Assembly (NCBI RefSeq): GCF_015056685.1
Contig: NZ_SVFW01000018.1
Location: 1 to 64,000, forward strand
Reading direction: 5' to 3'
DNA: 64,000 bases
From: Butyrivibrio sp.
GTDB lineage: Bacteria; Bacillota; Clostridia; Lachnospirales; Lachnospiraceae
Positions within the stretch are counted from its first letter, which is position 1. The number at the start of each line of letters is the position of its first letter. The notes below the pieces were generated by a model. The model saw only the letters and a list, made by a program, of their open reading frames with translations. It had not been told where the DNA came from and ran no database searches. Positions 16,877 through 25,149 of this stretch are shown piece by piece. A program made the translations under genes and the position numbers.

Positions 16877-17233
16877 TTATGCTTCTCCTGTTATCTCTTT
16901 AGCAAGTTCCAAAATTTCAAAGGCATATTTTTCCTTGCCCTTTTTCAGAAGCTTCTTGTATAAAGGATAGTTAATGATGCAGATTGCAGCACCTACTATT
17001 CCAATAAGCACCCCAATAACCATGAAAATTTCTCCTGTTCCAAAGACGCTAAGTCCAAAGCACATCCCTGTTCCAAAGATCAAAGTCCCAATAATTCCAA
17101 GCGTCATGGCTGTTATAAATGCCGGAAGCTTTGCTCTTTCATCAAGCTTTTTTAGCTGCCTTACCTTATTTGTTTCTTTTGGCATGTAATCCTTTGCAAC
17201 ACTTTCTGCATAAACCTTATCTAAATCGTTCAT
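16877..17233 (-). CDS. Small two-helix membrane protein
   Basis: A 118-residue protein of unknown function. Residues 1-35 are charged and polar. Two hydrophobic helices span about residues 38-60 and 66-90, rich in Gly and Ile, then a basic YPLYKKLLKKGKEKYAFEILELAKEI tail that should be cytosolic. It lies 36 bases after the epimerase gene on the same strand and is probably co-transcribed with it under the TetR regulator. Similar proteins are annotated as hypothetical in Lachnospiraceae; I cannot assign a function. Confidence 0.72.
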   Translation of the reverse strand: MNDLDKVYAESVAKDYMPKETNKVRQLKKLDERAKLPAFITAMTLGIIGTLIFGTGMCFGLSVFGTGEIFMVIGVLIGIVGAAICIINYPLYKKLLKKGKEKYAFEILELAKEITGEA

Positions 17234-17269
17234 CGTATTCTTCTCCTTCTTTTCTCTTGAATGTCCTTT

Positions 17270-18289
17270 TTATGCGATCTTTCCTGTTTCTTTGAGCCAT
17301 CTGATCTCGTCACGTATGGTCTCTCTGTATGATCTTGTAGTATAACCAAGTTCCTTACTTGCTTTACTTGAATCAAATCGATTGTTTCTTGCAAGATTAT
17401 AAACGGAGAAAGTTGTCATAAGCGGCTTTTCTCCTGTCTTTTTGGCTTTTTTCTCAAGTATCTTTGCAATGAAGTTTGCTGCTGATATAGGTAAAAAAAA
17501 CTTCATCTGTTTACATCCGCTCTCCTCTGAAACAAGCTTTGTAAAATCCTTAAAGCTGACAGGCTCATTCCCAAGAATGTAGCACTCTCCGCTTTTTCCC
17601 TTATCCGCTGCTCCAATGAGTCCGTCAGCCAGATCTCTTACATCACACAGATTAAAGCTTCCGTCAATTCCGGCGGGCATCTCACCATTGATGATATCAA
17701 CCAGAGTCTTTGTGGTCTCACCCATTGCAAAGTCCTCAGGTCCGAGGATTCCTGAAGGGTGAACCACACATGCATTAAGCCCTTCCTTTGCAGCCTTGAG
17801 CACCACATTTGTTGCCATAGCCTTTGACAATGAATAGCATCCTTTGATCCTCTCAGGATCAAGCGGGATCGAACCCTCACATTCTCTTATGCTTCCCTTC
17901 TCTTCCTCAGGTATTGCTCCTGTTGATGAGCAATAAACGAGCTTTGAAACATTGTGCTCTTTGCACATCTCTATGATATTTTCTGTCCCGCCGACATTTA
18001 CGTCCATGACTTTCTGGCTGTAGTCGGGATTAACTGTTACGATGCTTGCTATGTGGAGCACGATCACCTCTGTATCTTCAGGCGTCTCAAAGAATCTCTC
18101 CAGGTCATCTTTATTACAAAGATCTCCGTATACGATTTCTACTTCTTCCGGAAGATATGCGGCTGACTTATCACCTTCAAGGACAAATGCCCTTACTTTT
18201 TCGTTTCTATCAACAAGCTTTCTGCAGACTGTGCTTCCAAGAAATCCTGCTGCTCCTGTTACCAGATATATCTTATTTGTTTGGCTCAT
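17270..18289 (-). CDS. NAD-dependent epimerase/dehydratase (extended SDR, dihydroflavonol-reductase-like)
   Basis: A 339-residue extended short-chain dehydrogenase. The Rossmann motif is VTGAAGFLGSTVCRKL (TGxxGxxG) near residue 10, the acidic-region YGDLCNKDDL, and the catalytic site shows YCSSTGAIPEE with CYSLSKAMATNVV (YxxxK). A WLKETGKI tail is typical of dihydroflavonol-4-reductase-like proteins. GAGAGGAAAAG precedes the start. Two palindromic operators in the 188 bases upstream and a tetR gene immediately beyond indicate repression by that regulator, with release by a small molecule or electrophile. The physiological substrate is unknown. Confidence 0.87.
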   Translation of the reverse strand: MSQTNKIYLVTGAAGFLGSTVCRKLVDRNEKVRAFVLEGDKSAAYLPEEVEIVYGDLCNKDDLERFFETPEDTEVIVLHIASIVTVNPDYSQKVMDVNVGGTENIIEMCKEHNVSKLVYCSSTGAIPEEEKGSIRECEGSIPLDPERIKGCYSLSKAMATNVVLKAAKEGLNACVVHPSGILGPEDFAMGETTKTLVDIINGEMPAGIDGSFNLCDVRDLADGLIGAADKGKSGECYILGNEPVSFKDFTKLVSEESGCKQMKFFLPISAANFIAKILEKKAKKTGEKPLMTTFSVYNLARNNRFDSSKASKELGYTTRSYRETIRDEIRWLKETGKIA

Positions 18290-18378
18290 TTATCTTTTCC
18301 TCTCTTATTTTCAATTTGTTTTCTTGCTCTCTGTTTTGAGCTTGAAGTCATTATAGAAAAATGAGCCTGCAAAAAGAA

Positions 18379-18445
18379 CAACACTTTTTGCAAAATGTGT
18401 TGATTTAAGGAACACAGGTCCCGACACGTTTTGTAAAAAGTGTTG
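18379..18445. promoter_or_regulatory. Tandem TetR-type operators
   Basis: Two 24-bp palindromes lie in the epimerase promoter region: CAACAC...GTGTTG at 18379-18402 and CGACAC...GTGTTG at 18422-18445, each with a TTTTGCAAAA or TTTTGTAAAA core, 43 bp apart. Their size and symmetry are typical for TetR dimers, and the tetR gene starts just beyond. They should control the epimerase operon. Confidence 0.8.
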
Positions 18446-18477
18446 ATTTGTAAGTCCGATATACTGTTTTTACTGCT

Positions 18478-19056
18478 CTATGGCTTGATGATACACTTCT
18501 GTATAACGCTTATGATCTCGTCTTTGGACTCGGCGCATCCCCCTCGTACCCACTCAGTGATAACTCCGATAATACCCTTAAGATAAAAGACCATTATAAG
18601 CGGCTGCTCATTTTCCGGAACTCCGAACCTTGTAAGTATGGGCCCAAATATGTTCTTAAACCATGTCTCATAGATTTTTTCGGCGCCCATCATCTCATTC
18701 TTTTCATACATCAGGTAAAAGAGTTTCCTGTTCTCTTCTACAAAATTCAGATATGGCATCAGATATCCCGGGGTAACAAGAAACAGTTTCTCATCGTCTT
18801 TATCATCTATATCAATGCTTTCAGCACCCTCGGCACCGAAACGGCCAAAGAAATCTTTATATACGGCTTCCACAGTTTCCTGCAGAAGATCATTTACATT
18901 ATCATAGTGAAGATAGAATGTTGATCTGTTTACTCCTGCAGTCTCACATATTTCCTTAATGGTAATATACTCAAAGTCCTTACTATCAAGGAGTGTTATC
19001 AACGCATTATGCATCTTCTCTGCTGATTTAAAATATTTGCTCTCATTCTTATTCAT
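18478..19056 (-). CDS. TetR-family transcriptional regulator
   Basis: A 192-residue regulator. The N-terminal helix-turn-helix is FEYITIKEICETAGVNRSTFYLHYDNVNDLL (residues 25-55), the standard TetR DNA-binding module. The C-terminal part (TetR_C_7-like, with YLKGIIGVITEWVRGGCAESKDEI at the end) resembles DhaS/TetR regulators of low-GC Gram-positives. It lies upstream of the epimerase gene on the same strand, with paired palindromes between. A copy of the NRPS-operon promoter followed by a 69-bp NRPS gene remnant sits directly upstream, so this gene may be transcribed from that captured promoter. Confidence 0.9.
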   Translation of the reverse strand: MNKNESKYFKSAEKMHNALITLLDSKDFEYITIKEICETAGVNRSTFYLHYDNVNDLLQETVEAVYKDFFGRFGAEGAESIDIDDKDDEKLFLVTPGYLMPYLNFVEENRKLFYLMYEKNEMMGAEKIYETWFKNIFGPILTRFGVPENEQPLIMVFYLKGIIGVITEWVRGGCAESKDEIISVIQKCIIKP

Positions 19057-19079
19057 ATTTTTCTATAACAATCTCCACA

Positions 19080-19148
19080 TCAGATGTCAAAAAAGCCTAA
19101 TGTTTTTAGCATTGCAATTGCATTTTCGATATATTCATTATCGGTAAT
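19080..19148 (-). pseudogene. 3'-end remnant of a second NRPS gene
   Basis: Twenty-two codons plus a TGA encode ITDNEYIENAIAMLKTLG-FFDI, exactly the C-terminus of the NRPS encoded at 30.8 kb. There are five nucleotide differences over 69 bases and all five are synonymous, which implies divergence while the sequence was still under protein-level selection. The open frame has no start and fuses at its 5' edge to a copy of the promoter region of the NRPS operon. It is therefore the residue of a deleted paralogous gene, not a gene in its own right. Confidence 0.8.
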
Positions 19149-19168
19149 CAATGTACGTGCGCGTATTA

Positions 19169-19211
19169 ATTCTACCATATTGCGTTAATTAGTTTATTAA
19201 AAATAAATTAA
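19169..19211 (-). promoter_or_regulatory. Copy 1 of the shared dyad-promoter box
   Basis: On the minus strand this reads a TTTATT-N3-AATAAA dyad, then AACGCAATATGG and a -10-like TAGAAT. It matches the promoter in front of the arginase-NRPS operon over about 75 bases and also the box before a response regulator gene at 52.1 kb. Here it faces the NRPS remnant and the tetR gene. Confidence 0.6.
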
Positions 19212-19246
19212 ATAGCCATCGCTTGTGGTACCTGCAATAACTGATT

Positions 19247-19990
19247 TTACTTATTATGATGCGACCTCCACTCTTTCGGCGTCATTCCGGTATAGTTTCG
19301 AAATGCCTTGGAGAAATAGTTGGTATCACTATAGCCAACACGCTGAGCTACATCCTGAACCTTTAAATCAGATTTTGTCAAAAGTTCTTTTGCTCTTTCC
19401 ATGCGAACCTCCTGCAAGTATTCATAGATATTAGCTCCGTAATGCAATTTGAAGAGTTTTGACAAATACTCTCCGGAAAAAAAATACTGCTCGGCAAAAT
19501 CAGACAACCGAATTGCTTCACTATAGTGAGAGTCAATAAAATCTTTAATCTTCCCGATAACTTCTTCTGCTTTTTGGCTATCAGTGTAATTGTCTAAATC
19601 GCAGAAATTCTCCACAGGATGCAATTTTTTCACTGCATTCTCAATGGCTGCATTTAGCTCATCTTCTGCAACAGGTTTAAGAAGATAGTCAAAAGCTCCG
19701 TTTCTGACTGCACTTCTTGTATAACAGAAGTCGTCATAGCCACTGATCACGATAACAGCGCAGTTTTCTAAATCTTGTTGAGCCTTTTCCAAGAATTCCA
19801 TCCCATTCATCACCGGCATCTGCATATCCAAAAAGATTATTTCAGGTTTAAGCTCTCTGAGCGCCTTAAGCCCGTCTCGCCCGTTCTCTGCATATTCAGG
19901 CTTCTCAAGATGGTACTTATCCCATCTTCCCAACTTGCTGATTGCTATTCTTACAGGCTGTTCATCATCAATGATAAGTGTTTTGTACAT
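19247..19990 (-). CDS. Response regulator with AraC-type output domain (YesN-like)
   Basis: A 247-residue two-component response regulator. The receiver domain has acidic residues DDE near residue 8, the phosphoacceptor in IIFLDMQMPVMNG (Asp about 55), the switch Thr/Ser in VIVISGYDD and Lys in YLLKPVAEDEL. The output is an AraC helix-turn-helix (IRLSDFAEQYFFSGEYLSKLFKLHYGANIYEYL and DVAQRVGYSDTNYFSKAFRNYTGMTPKEW). I use the ATG after GGGGGAG and not the upstream in-frame one. It is co-directional with, and 31 bases after, the sensor kinase gene. By analogy it activates the divergent sugar ABC transporter operon. Confidence 0.92.
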   Translation of the reverse strand: MYKTLIIDDEQPVRIAISKLGRWDKYHLEKPEYAENGRDGLKALRELKPEIIFLDMQMPVMNGMEFLEKAQQDLENCAVIVISGYDDFCYTRSAVRNGAFDYLLKPVAEDELNAAIENAVKKLHPVENFCDLDNYTDSQKAEEVIGKIKDFIDSHYSEAIRLSDFAEQYFFSGEYLSKLFKLHYGANIYEYLQEVRMERAKELLTKSDLKVQDVAQRVGYSDTNYFSKAFRNYTGMTPKEWRSHHNK

Positions 19991-20021
19991 ACCATTCTCC
20001 CCCATAGGGCGCAGCATTCAC

Positions 20022-21836
20022 TCAGCTTGCCCTTGGAATCTGCAACTCCACAACGGTATAGCTCTTTTCCCCGGTCTTACTCACTATGTTAAGGTCGATC
20101 TGATCTCCATATAGGATCAGCAACCTGTTATACAAATTTCCAAGCCCTATGCCCTGATTGGCATCAACAAGGGTCTGAGTCTTGAAATTCTGACAGATTT
20201 CTTTGATCTTATCTTCTGCAATTCCCACGCCATCATCACTGACCTGGATATAAAGCTTTTCCGGAGACATACGGATAGTTAAAAGAATTCTGATTGAATT
20301 TCTGTCACCATCCATCCCATGCAAAATAGAATTTTCTATCAAAGGTTGAACCGATATTTTCGGAATCGGAATAGACAAAGCATCCGGCTCTATGATCCTT
20401 CTGACCTGCAGCCGCTCTCCCATACGACATTGCTGTAGCATGATGTAATTGTCAGCGTATTTTAATTCTTCAGACAGTGGCACAACATTATCAGCTTTGA
20501 TAGAGTACCTGAGATTTGAGGCAATTCCCGTCAACATGGTATAAATGTTCTTCTGATCATTTATCAGGGCTTCCGTGCCAATAGCCTGTAGGGTGTTATA
20601 TAAAAAATGCGGATTGATCTGTGCCTCAAGGGCCGCAAGTTTTGCCTTATTTTCGTTTAGCTCAGCCATATAATTCTTTTGAACCAGAGAGTTGATTCGT
20701 TCTGTCATCTCGTTAAAAGACCTGCTAAGTTCAGTACTTTCACGGCTTCTGCCAAGTTTTGTTGTCACAACCTGCCCATTTCCGAATTTCTTTTGATACT
20801 GTACCAGTAAAGTCAAAGGGGCAGATAAATAGCGTATCAGCATGTGCGCTGCCAATACTGCAAATGCAACAAATATGCCGCCAACCATAAGTGCAAATCT
20901 TCTGGTCTGATTTATCTGCGACAAAACATCTGAAAGAGGAACCAAAGTAGTCATATACAGATTCCCATCCGTGCTTGACGCCTTGGCAAGAAGATACTGT
21001 TCTTGCCCAAGTTTATGGTATATGGGTGCTGTTTTTGTCTCTTTTTCCAGAAAAAGAGACATGTTATCCGAACCTGATAATTTATGTAAAAGATCTGCTT
21101 CTTTTTCACCGGCAGTGGTATATAAAAGCTCTCCCTTGTTATTGTAAAAGCTGATAATCTCATGCTGTCCTGCGCTCTGAAAGGTAATATTGGGAATGCT
21201 GCTCTTATCAACTTCAAATTCAACAATTGCCACTGTGCTCTTGTCTTCAATCTTTATTATAGAGTGGGCAAAGCGAAGAACTCCGCTTTTATCTGCAGCC
21301 GGCAACAGGTCATAATTCTGCGGATTTTTGAGACATTGAACATAGCTGTCCATCTCCTGAATTTTATCCGCTTTTCTCACCATTACGATTCCTTTGCGGT
21401 TGTCACATCCTACATCAAGATTCTGATTGACCATATAAAGATGGTACGACAGGATATCACTTCTGGTATAAAGAGTAGAGCGAACGTTAGATCTGATATT
21501 CTCTATAGCAGCATCCTTTAGCCCTTCTTTAGTCAAAAGCATGGCATAAAAATCACTGCTATATACTGGCATTATGGCAAAAGCAGATAGGGAATCTACA
21601 TAGCTTTCCATATTGGACATACGAAGATCAAGCAGTGAATGATTTACCTTGAGCTCCTCATCAATAATCCTGTTTTTTTCCCGATTGTAAATAAACCAGG
21701 AAAGCACTGCAGTAAAAAGAATCATGATCAATGCCAAAAAGAGCGTAAACTCCGCCCAAAGTGGCATTTGATTCATGCTTTTTCGTATGAAATTCTTGAG
21801 TTTTTCCCCAACTTTTCCCATAGGATAACTATACAT
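20022..21836 (-). CDS. Sensor histidine kinase (YesM-like)
   Basis: A 604-residue membrane sensor kinase. Transmembrane helices lie at about residues 30-50 and 316-338, enclosing a 265-residue extracytoplasmic sensor region. A HAMP-like segment follows (LSAPLTLLVQYQKKFGNGQ), then the His_kinase domain with INPHFLYNTLQAIGTEAL, in which the His is the phosphorylation site, and the HATPase with LIENSILHGMDG and VSDDGVGIAEDK and a GIGLGNLYNRL box. It forms an operon with the AraC-type response regulator and is divergent from a sugar ABC transporter, the classical carbohydrate-sensing arrangement. The ligand is probably an oligosaccharide or an ABC binding protein. Confidence 0.92.
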   Translation of the reverse strand: MYSYPMGKVGEKLKNFIRKSMNQMPLWAEFTLFLALIMILFTAVLSWFIYNREKNRIIDEELKVNHSLLDLRMSNMESYVDSLSAFAIMPVYSSDFYAMLLTKEGLKDAAIENIRSNVRSTLYTRSDILSYHLYMVNQNLDVGCDNRKGIVMVRKADKIQEMDSYVQCLKNPQNYDLLPAADKSGVLRFAHSIIKIEDKSTVAIVEFEVDKSSIPNITFQSAGQHEIISFYNNKGELLYTTAGEKEADLLHKLSGSDNMSLFLEKETKTAPIYHKLGQEQYLLAKASSTDGNLYMTTLVPLSDVLSQINQTRRFALMVGGIFVAFAVLAAHMLIRYLSAPLTLLVQYQKKFGNGQVVTTKLGRSRESTELSRSFNEMTERINSLVQKNYMAELNENKAKLAALEAQINPHFLYNTLQAIGTEALINDQKNIYTMLTGIASNLRYSIKADNVVPLSEELKYADNYIMLQQCRMGERLQVRRIIEPDALSIPIPKISVQPLIENSILHGMDGDRNSIRILLTIRMSPEKLYIQVSDDGVGIAEDKIKEICQNFKTQTLVDANQGIGLGNLYNRLLILYGDQIDLNIVSKTGEKSYTVVELQIPRAS

Positions 21837-21906
21837 CTTTCTTTAATTCATTTCTATTAGTGCATAGTTTTTTGTCTGTTTTTTACACTTTTTCTGACGG
21901 ATTTTT

Positions 21907-21938
21907 CCATTTTTTGGAAATGGAATTCTTTCTATAAT
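21907..21938 (+). promoter_or_regulatory. Probable promoter/operator of the sugar ABC operon
   Basis: A TATAAT at 21933-21938 follows the dyad CCATTT-N5-AAATGG (21907-21923). No good -35 box is seen at 17 bp, which suits an activator-dependent promoter driven by the divergent YesN-like regulator. The operon start codon is at 21994, after a GGGGG ribosome site. Confidence 0.45.
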
Positions 21939-21993
21939 TCATATATAGATATTTTCATCAACCACATTTGGGGATCTTTTTTGGGGGTAATAA

Positions 21994-22884
21994 ATGTATA
22001 AGTTAACAAGACGACAACGCAAGGAAACTGCTGAAAATGTTCTTTTTACGCTGCCTGCTCTGCTACTGGTCATGATCATGATGTATGTACCATTTATCAT
22101 GAGTGGCTACTACTCTTTAACAGAGTGGAATGGTATTTCCAAAACGCCTGTATTCATAGGCCTTGCAAACTTTCGTAAGCTCTTTAGTAACAGTAGTATA
22201 TTCGCTGGAACTATTCTTTTCACAATCAGATATACTCTATTATTCATGATTGGAAGCAACGTGATTGCTCTTCTTCTGGCTGTTGCTCTGACCAGAAAAT
22301 TCTCCGGTGCCAACGTATTTCGTGGACTTTTCTTTATACCTTATATCATGAGCCTTACCATAGTAGGTTTCATATGGAAATTTATCTTTACCAAAGGATT
22401 TGAAAAGCTTTTTGGGATAACCGGCATGGGATTTTTGAATTATAGCTGGCTTGGCGATCCTCATCTTGCCTTTTATTCAATCGTTTTGGTAGGAGTCTGG
22501 CAGGCCTTAGGTTTTTACATTGTTCTGTACATAGCAGGTCTTCAGGCAATTCCAAAAGATGTGCTGGAAGCTGCAGTTGTAGATGGTGCAGGGCCTCTGC
22601 AGAAATTCTTCAGAGTAACTCTTCCATTACTTGGACCATCAATCACCACCTGTATTTTTATGAGTCTGACTAACGGACTAAAAGTCTTTGACATAATTCT
22701 TGCCCTTACTAAAGGCGGACCGGGAACAAGCACCTACAGTACTACCATGCAGATTTATCAGGAAGCATTTACCAACAACAATTATGGTCTTGGTTCAGCT
22801 GAAGCTATTCTTTATTTCATTTTTGTCCTGATCGCTACCCAGCTCGTGCTCCGCCTTATGAAAAAACTGGAGGTGAACCTATAA
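21994..22884 (+). CDS. Sugar ABC transporter permease (MalF/UgpA type)
   Basis: A 296-residue inner-membrane permease with six predicted helices, of the carbohydrate uptake CUT1 type. The cytoplasmic EAA loop is recognisable as EAAVVDGAGPLQKFFRVTLPLLGPS near residue 190. The FRGLFFIPYIMSLTIVGFIWKFIF segment is typical of the first permease of the pair. It ends in TAATG, sharing one base with the start of the second permease. With that protein and the binding protein it should import a sugar oligomer; the cotranscribed alpha-xylosidase suggests xylosyl-containing oligosaccharides. Confidence 0.92.
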   Translation: MYKLTRRQRKETAENVLFTLPALLLVMIMMYVPFIMSGYYSLTEWNGISKTPVFIGLANFRKLFSNSSIFAGTILFTIRYTLLFMIGSNVIALLLAVALTRKFSGANVFRGLFFIPYIMSLTIVGFIWKFIFTKGFEKLFGITGMGFLNYSWLGDPHLAFYSIVLVGVWQALGFYIVLYIAGLQAIPKDVLEAAVVDGAGPLQKFFRVTLPLLGPSITTCIFMSLTNGLKVFDIILALTKGGPGTSTYSTTMQIYQEAFTNNNYGLGSAEAILYFIFVLIATQLVLRLMKKLEVNL

Positions 22885-23723
22885 TGAGCCTGAAAATAAA
22901 AAGAAGAATTGTCATGATCCTGATGCTGATTTTTCTTTCTCTTTTTACCATAATCTACATCTACCCTGTTTTTCTGATGTTTATGAACTCATTCAAGCCT
23001 TTTGGTGAAGTGGTATCTGATCCGATTGCATTACCAAAAAAGCCTACGATAGAAAACTTCGTATATGTTGCTGATAAGATTCATTATTTACAGCTTTTCC
23101 TTAACAACGTGCTTATCACAACAATAGGTATCTTGGGAATTGTGTTCTTTTCATCTCTTGCTGCATATATTTTGGATCGAAGGGAAAATAACTACACAAA
23201 ACTGATCTACGGAATAATCATTACGCCTATGCTGATTCCTTTTCAGACTATCATGATAACTTTATTAAAAGCCATGAATATCATTCATCTTGATCAGAGT
23301 CGTGTAGGCCTCGGAATTCAGTATTGGGGTTTTGGAATCCCAATGGCCACATTTATATTTTTTAACTTTATGAAAACAATCCCAAAAGAAATTGATGAGA
23401 GCGCTGAAATAGACGGCGCATCAACCTGGAAAACATACTGCGCCATTATTTTCCCACTTATCAAACCTGTATGCTTTACCGTAATAGTGCTTGATGTGAT
23501 GTGGATCTGGAATGACTTCCTGCTTCCGCTTCTCATGGTAAACAGCTCAACAAAGACCAAAACCCTGGTACTTGCAGCTTATACCTTCGTAGGACAGATG
23601 AATACCAAATGGCAGTACGCTATGGCCTCAATGACACTTACAGTCCTGCCATCGATTCTGATATTCATTCTACTCCAAAAGTATATTGTCGAAGGCGTAG
23701 TTGCAGGCGCAGTAAAGGGCTAA
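22884..23723 (+). CDS. Sugar ABC transporter permease (MalG/UgpE type)
   Basis: A 279-residue second permease of a CUT1 importer. Six hydrophobic helices and the EAA loop DESAEIDGASTWKTYCAIIFPLIKP near residue 165 identify it. The N-terminal YIYPVFLMFMNSFKPFGE and C-terminal QKYIVEGVVAGAVKG are standard for MalG-type subunits. The start codon overlaps the stop of the first permease gene. No ATPase gene is present in this cluster; such importers in Firmicutes commonly share a MsmK/UgpC-type ATPase encoded elsewhere. Confidence 0.93.
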   Translation: MSLKIKRRIVMILMLIFLSLFTIIYIYPVFLMFMNSFKPFGEVVSDPIALPKKPTIENFVYVADKIHYLQLFLNNVLITTIGILGIVFFSSLAAYILDRRENNYTKLIYGIIITPMLIPFQTIMITLLKAMNIIHLDQSRVGLGIQYWGFGIPMATFIFFNFMKTIPKEIDESAEIDGASTWKTYCAIIFPLIKPVCFTVIVLDVMWIWNDFLLPLLMVNSSTKTKTLVLAAYTFVGQMNTKWQYAMASMTLTVLPSILIFILLQKYIVEGVVAGAVKG

Positions 23724-23761
23724 ACAAATACAAAGTTTTTTATTCAAAAAGGAGGAAAAAA

Positions 23762-25132
23762 ATGAAAAGAAAGTTTTTAGCTGCAGCACTGAGTTGTTTT
23801 ATGGCCGCTACCATTCTGGCAGGATGCGGTTCCACAGGTACTACAAGTACAGAAAGTACTGAAAGTACTGAAACAACGGGCTCAAATGACACCGCAAAAG
23901 AAACTGTAAAAGAAACTGCTGAAACCACCGATGCATCCGCTGATACAGGCGAAATCTATATGTTCATCTCATCTCCTGAATATGCTGATGCCATCAACAC
24001 GCTTATAGAAGAATACAAGACAGTAGCCCCTGGTGTAACAATCAATTACGAGACCACACAGAATGACTATCCAACCATGCTTAAGGCAAAGCTTAACTCT
24101 GGCGAAGTACCTGATATTTTTTCATCCACTTCAGGAAAAGAAATAGACACATACCTTGAGTATTCATATGATCTGAGCAGCGAGCCTATCATGACTACAA
24201 TGGATCCTGCAGTAGCTTCTGCTATGTCTTCTACCGCAAATGGAGGAACTGGCTGCTATGGTTTCGCAATCAAGGGCAACTATTTCGGTATTGTATATAA
24301 CAAGGAAATGTTCGAAACAGCAGGCATTGCTAAATTCCCAGAAACTTCTTCAGAACTGATCGATGCATGTAAAAAGCTGAGCGACGCAGGTATTAAGCCT
24401 TTTACAACAGGTTTCGCAGAGTGGTGGGTATTTAAGCACACCTACCAGAGCTTCGTCAACGCAGCTGCTGACGGTGCCGGAATTTCTACTGCTGATCTTG
24501 TCGCTAAATTTGAAAAGGGCGAAGCAAAGGTCGCTGACTATCCTGAGCTATATGACAACTATTTTGCATTTCTTGATCTGGCAAAAGAATATGGTGATGC
24601 AAAGCCTTTGGAAACAGACCTTTCAGCTGAAGAAGCTGCTTTTGCCAATGGAGAAGTTGCTATGATGCTTGGTCAGGGTGCCTGGGTTGAGGCTGACGTG
24701 CTCTCAATAAATCCTGACTTAAAGATTGGTTTTGCTGGTTATCCAACTACAGAAGATGCAGCTGAAACAAAGGTTATCTCCGGTTCTGATCAGGCACTTC
24801 ACGTAAATAAAGATTCTGCAAACCTTCAGGCTACTCTGAATTTCGTAAACTGGTGGTATACCTCAGACTACGGTAAATCATGGTTCACAGATGTTGCAGG
24901 AGTAGTTCCTCCAATTGTTACCGATGCTCCTTCAAACTTTGAGATCATTAAACAGGGCGCAGCTCTTTCAGATGAAAAAGGAAGTGGAGCGCTTGCTATC
25001 TGCTACTCTACAGACAGCTGGCATCAGACTTGTGGTCAGATTCTTCAGTCCTACATTGCAGGAACGATTACAAAGGATGAGGCCTGCGCTCAGATTGAAG
25101 AACAATGGGCAGCTATAGACGGAGCGAAATAA
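23762..25132 (+). CDS. Sugar ABC transporter substrate-binding lipoprotein
   Basis: A 456-residue extracellular lipoprotein. The signal peptide MKRKFLAAALSCFMAATILAGC ends in a lipobox (LAGC), followed by a Ser/Thr-rich linker of about 50 residues and a family 1 solute-binding domain (ITFSSPEYADAINTLIEEY-like start, then LNSGEVPDIFSS, NGEVAMMLGQGAW). I start at the ATG behind GGAGGAAAAA; the longer reading frame overlaps the permease gene and lacks a ribosome site. It delivers the sugar to the two upstream-encoded permeases. Substrate is inferred only from the alpha-xylosidase gene next door. Confidence 0.93.
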   Translation: MKRKFLAAALSCFMAATILAGCGSTGTTSTESTESTETTGSNDTAKETVKETAETTDASADTGEIYMFISSPEYADAINTLIEEYKTVAPGVTINYETTQNDYPTMLKAKLNSGEVPDIFSSTSGKEIDTYLEYSYDLSSEPIMTTMDPAVASAMSSTANGGTGCYGFAIKGNYFGIVYNKEMFETAGIAKFPETSSELIDACKKLSDAGIKPFTTGFAEWWVFKHTYQSFVNAAADGAGISTADLVAKFEKGEAKVADYPELYDNYFAFLDLAKEYGDAKPLETDLSAEEAAFANGEVAMMLGQGAWVEADVLSINPDLKIGFAGYPTTEDAAETKVISGSDQALHVNKDSANLQATLNFVNWWYTSDYGKSWFTDVAGVVPPIVTDAPSNFEIIKQGAALSDEKGSGALAICYSTDSWHQTCGQILQSYIAGTITKDEACAQIEEQWAAIDGAK

Positions 25133-25149
25133 AACACTAGGAGAACATC

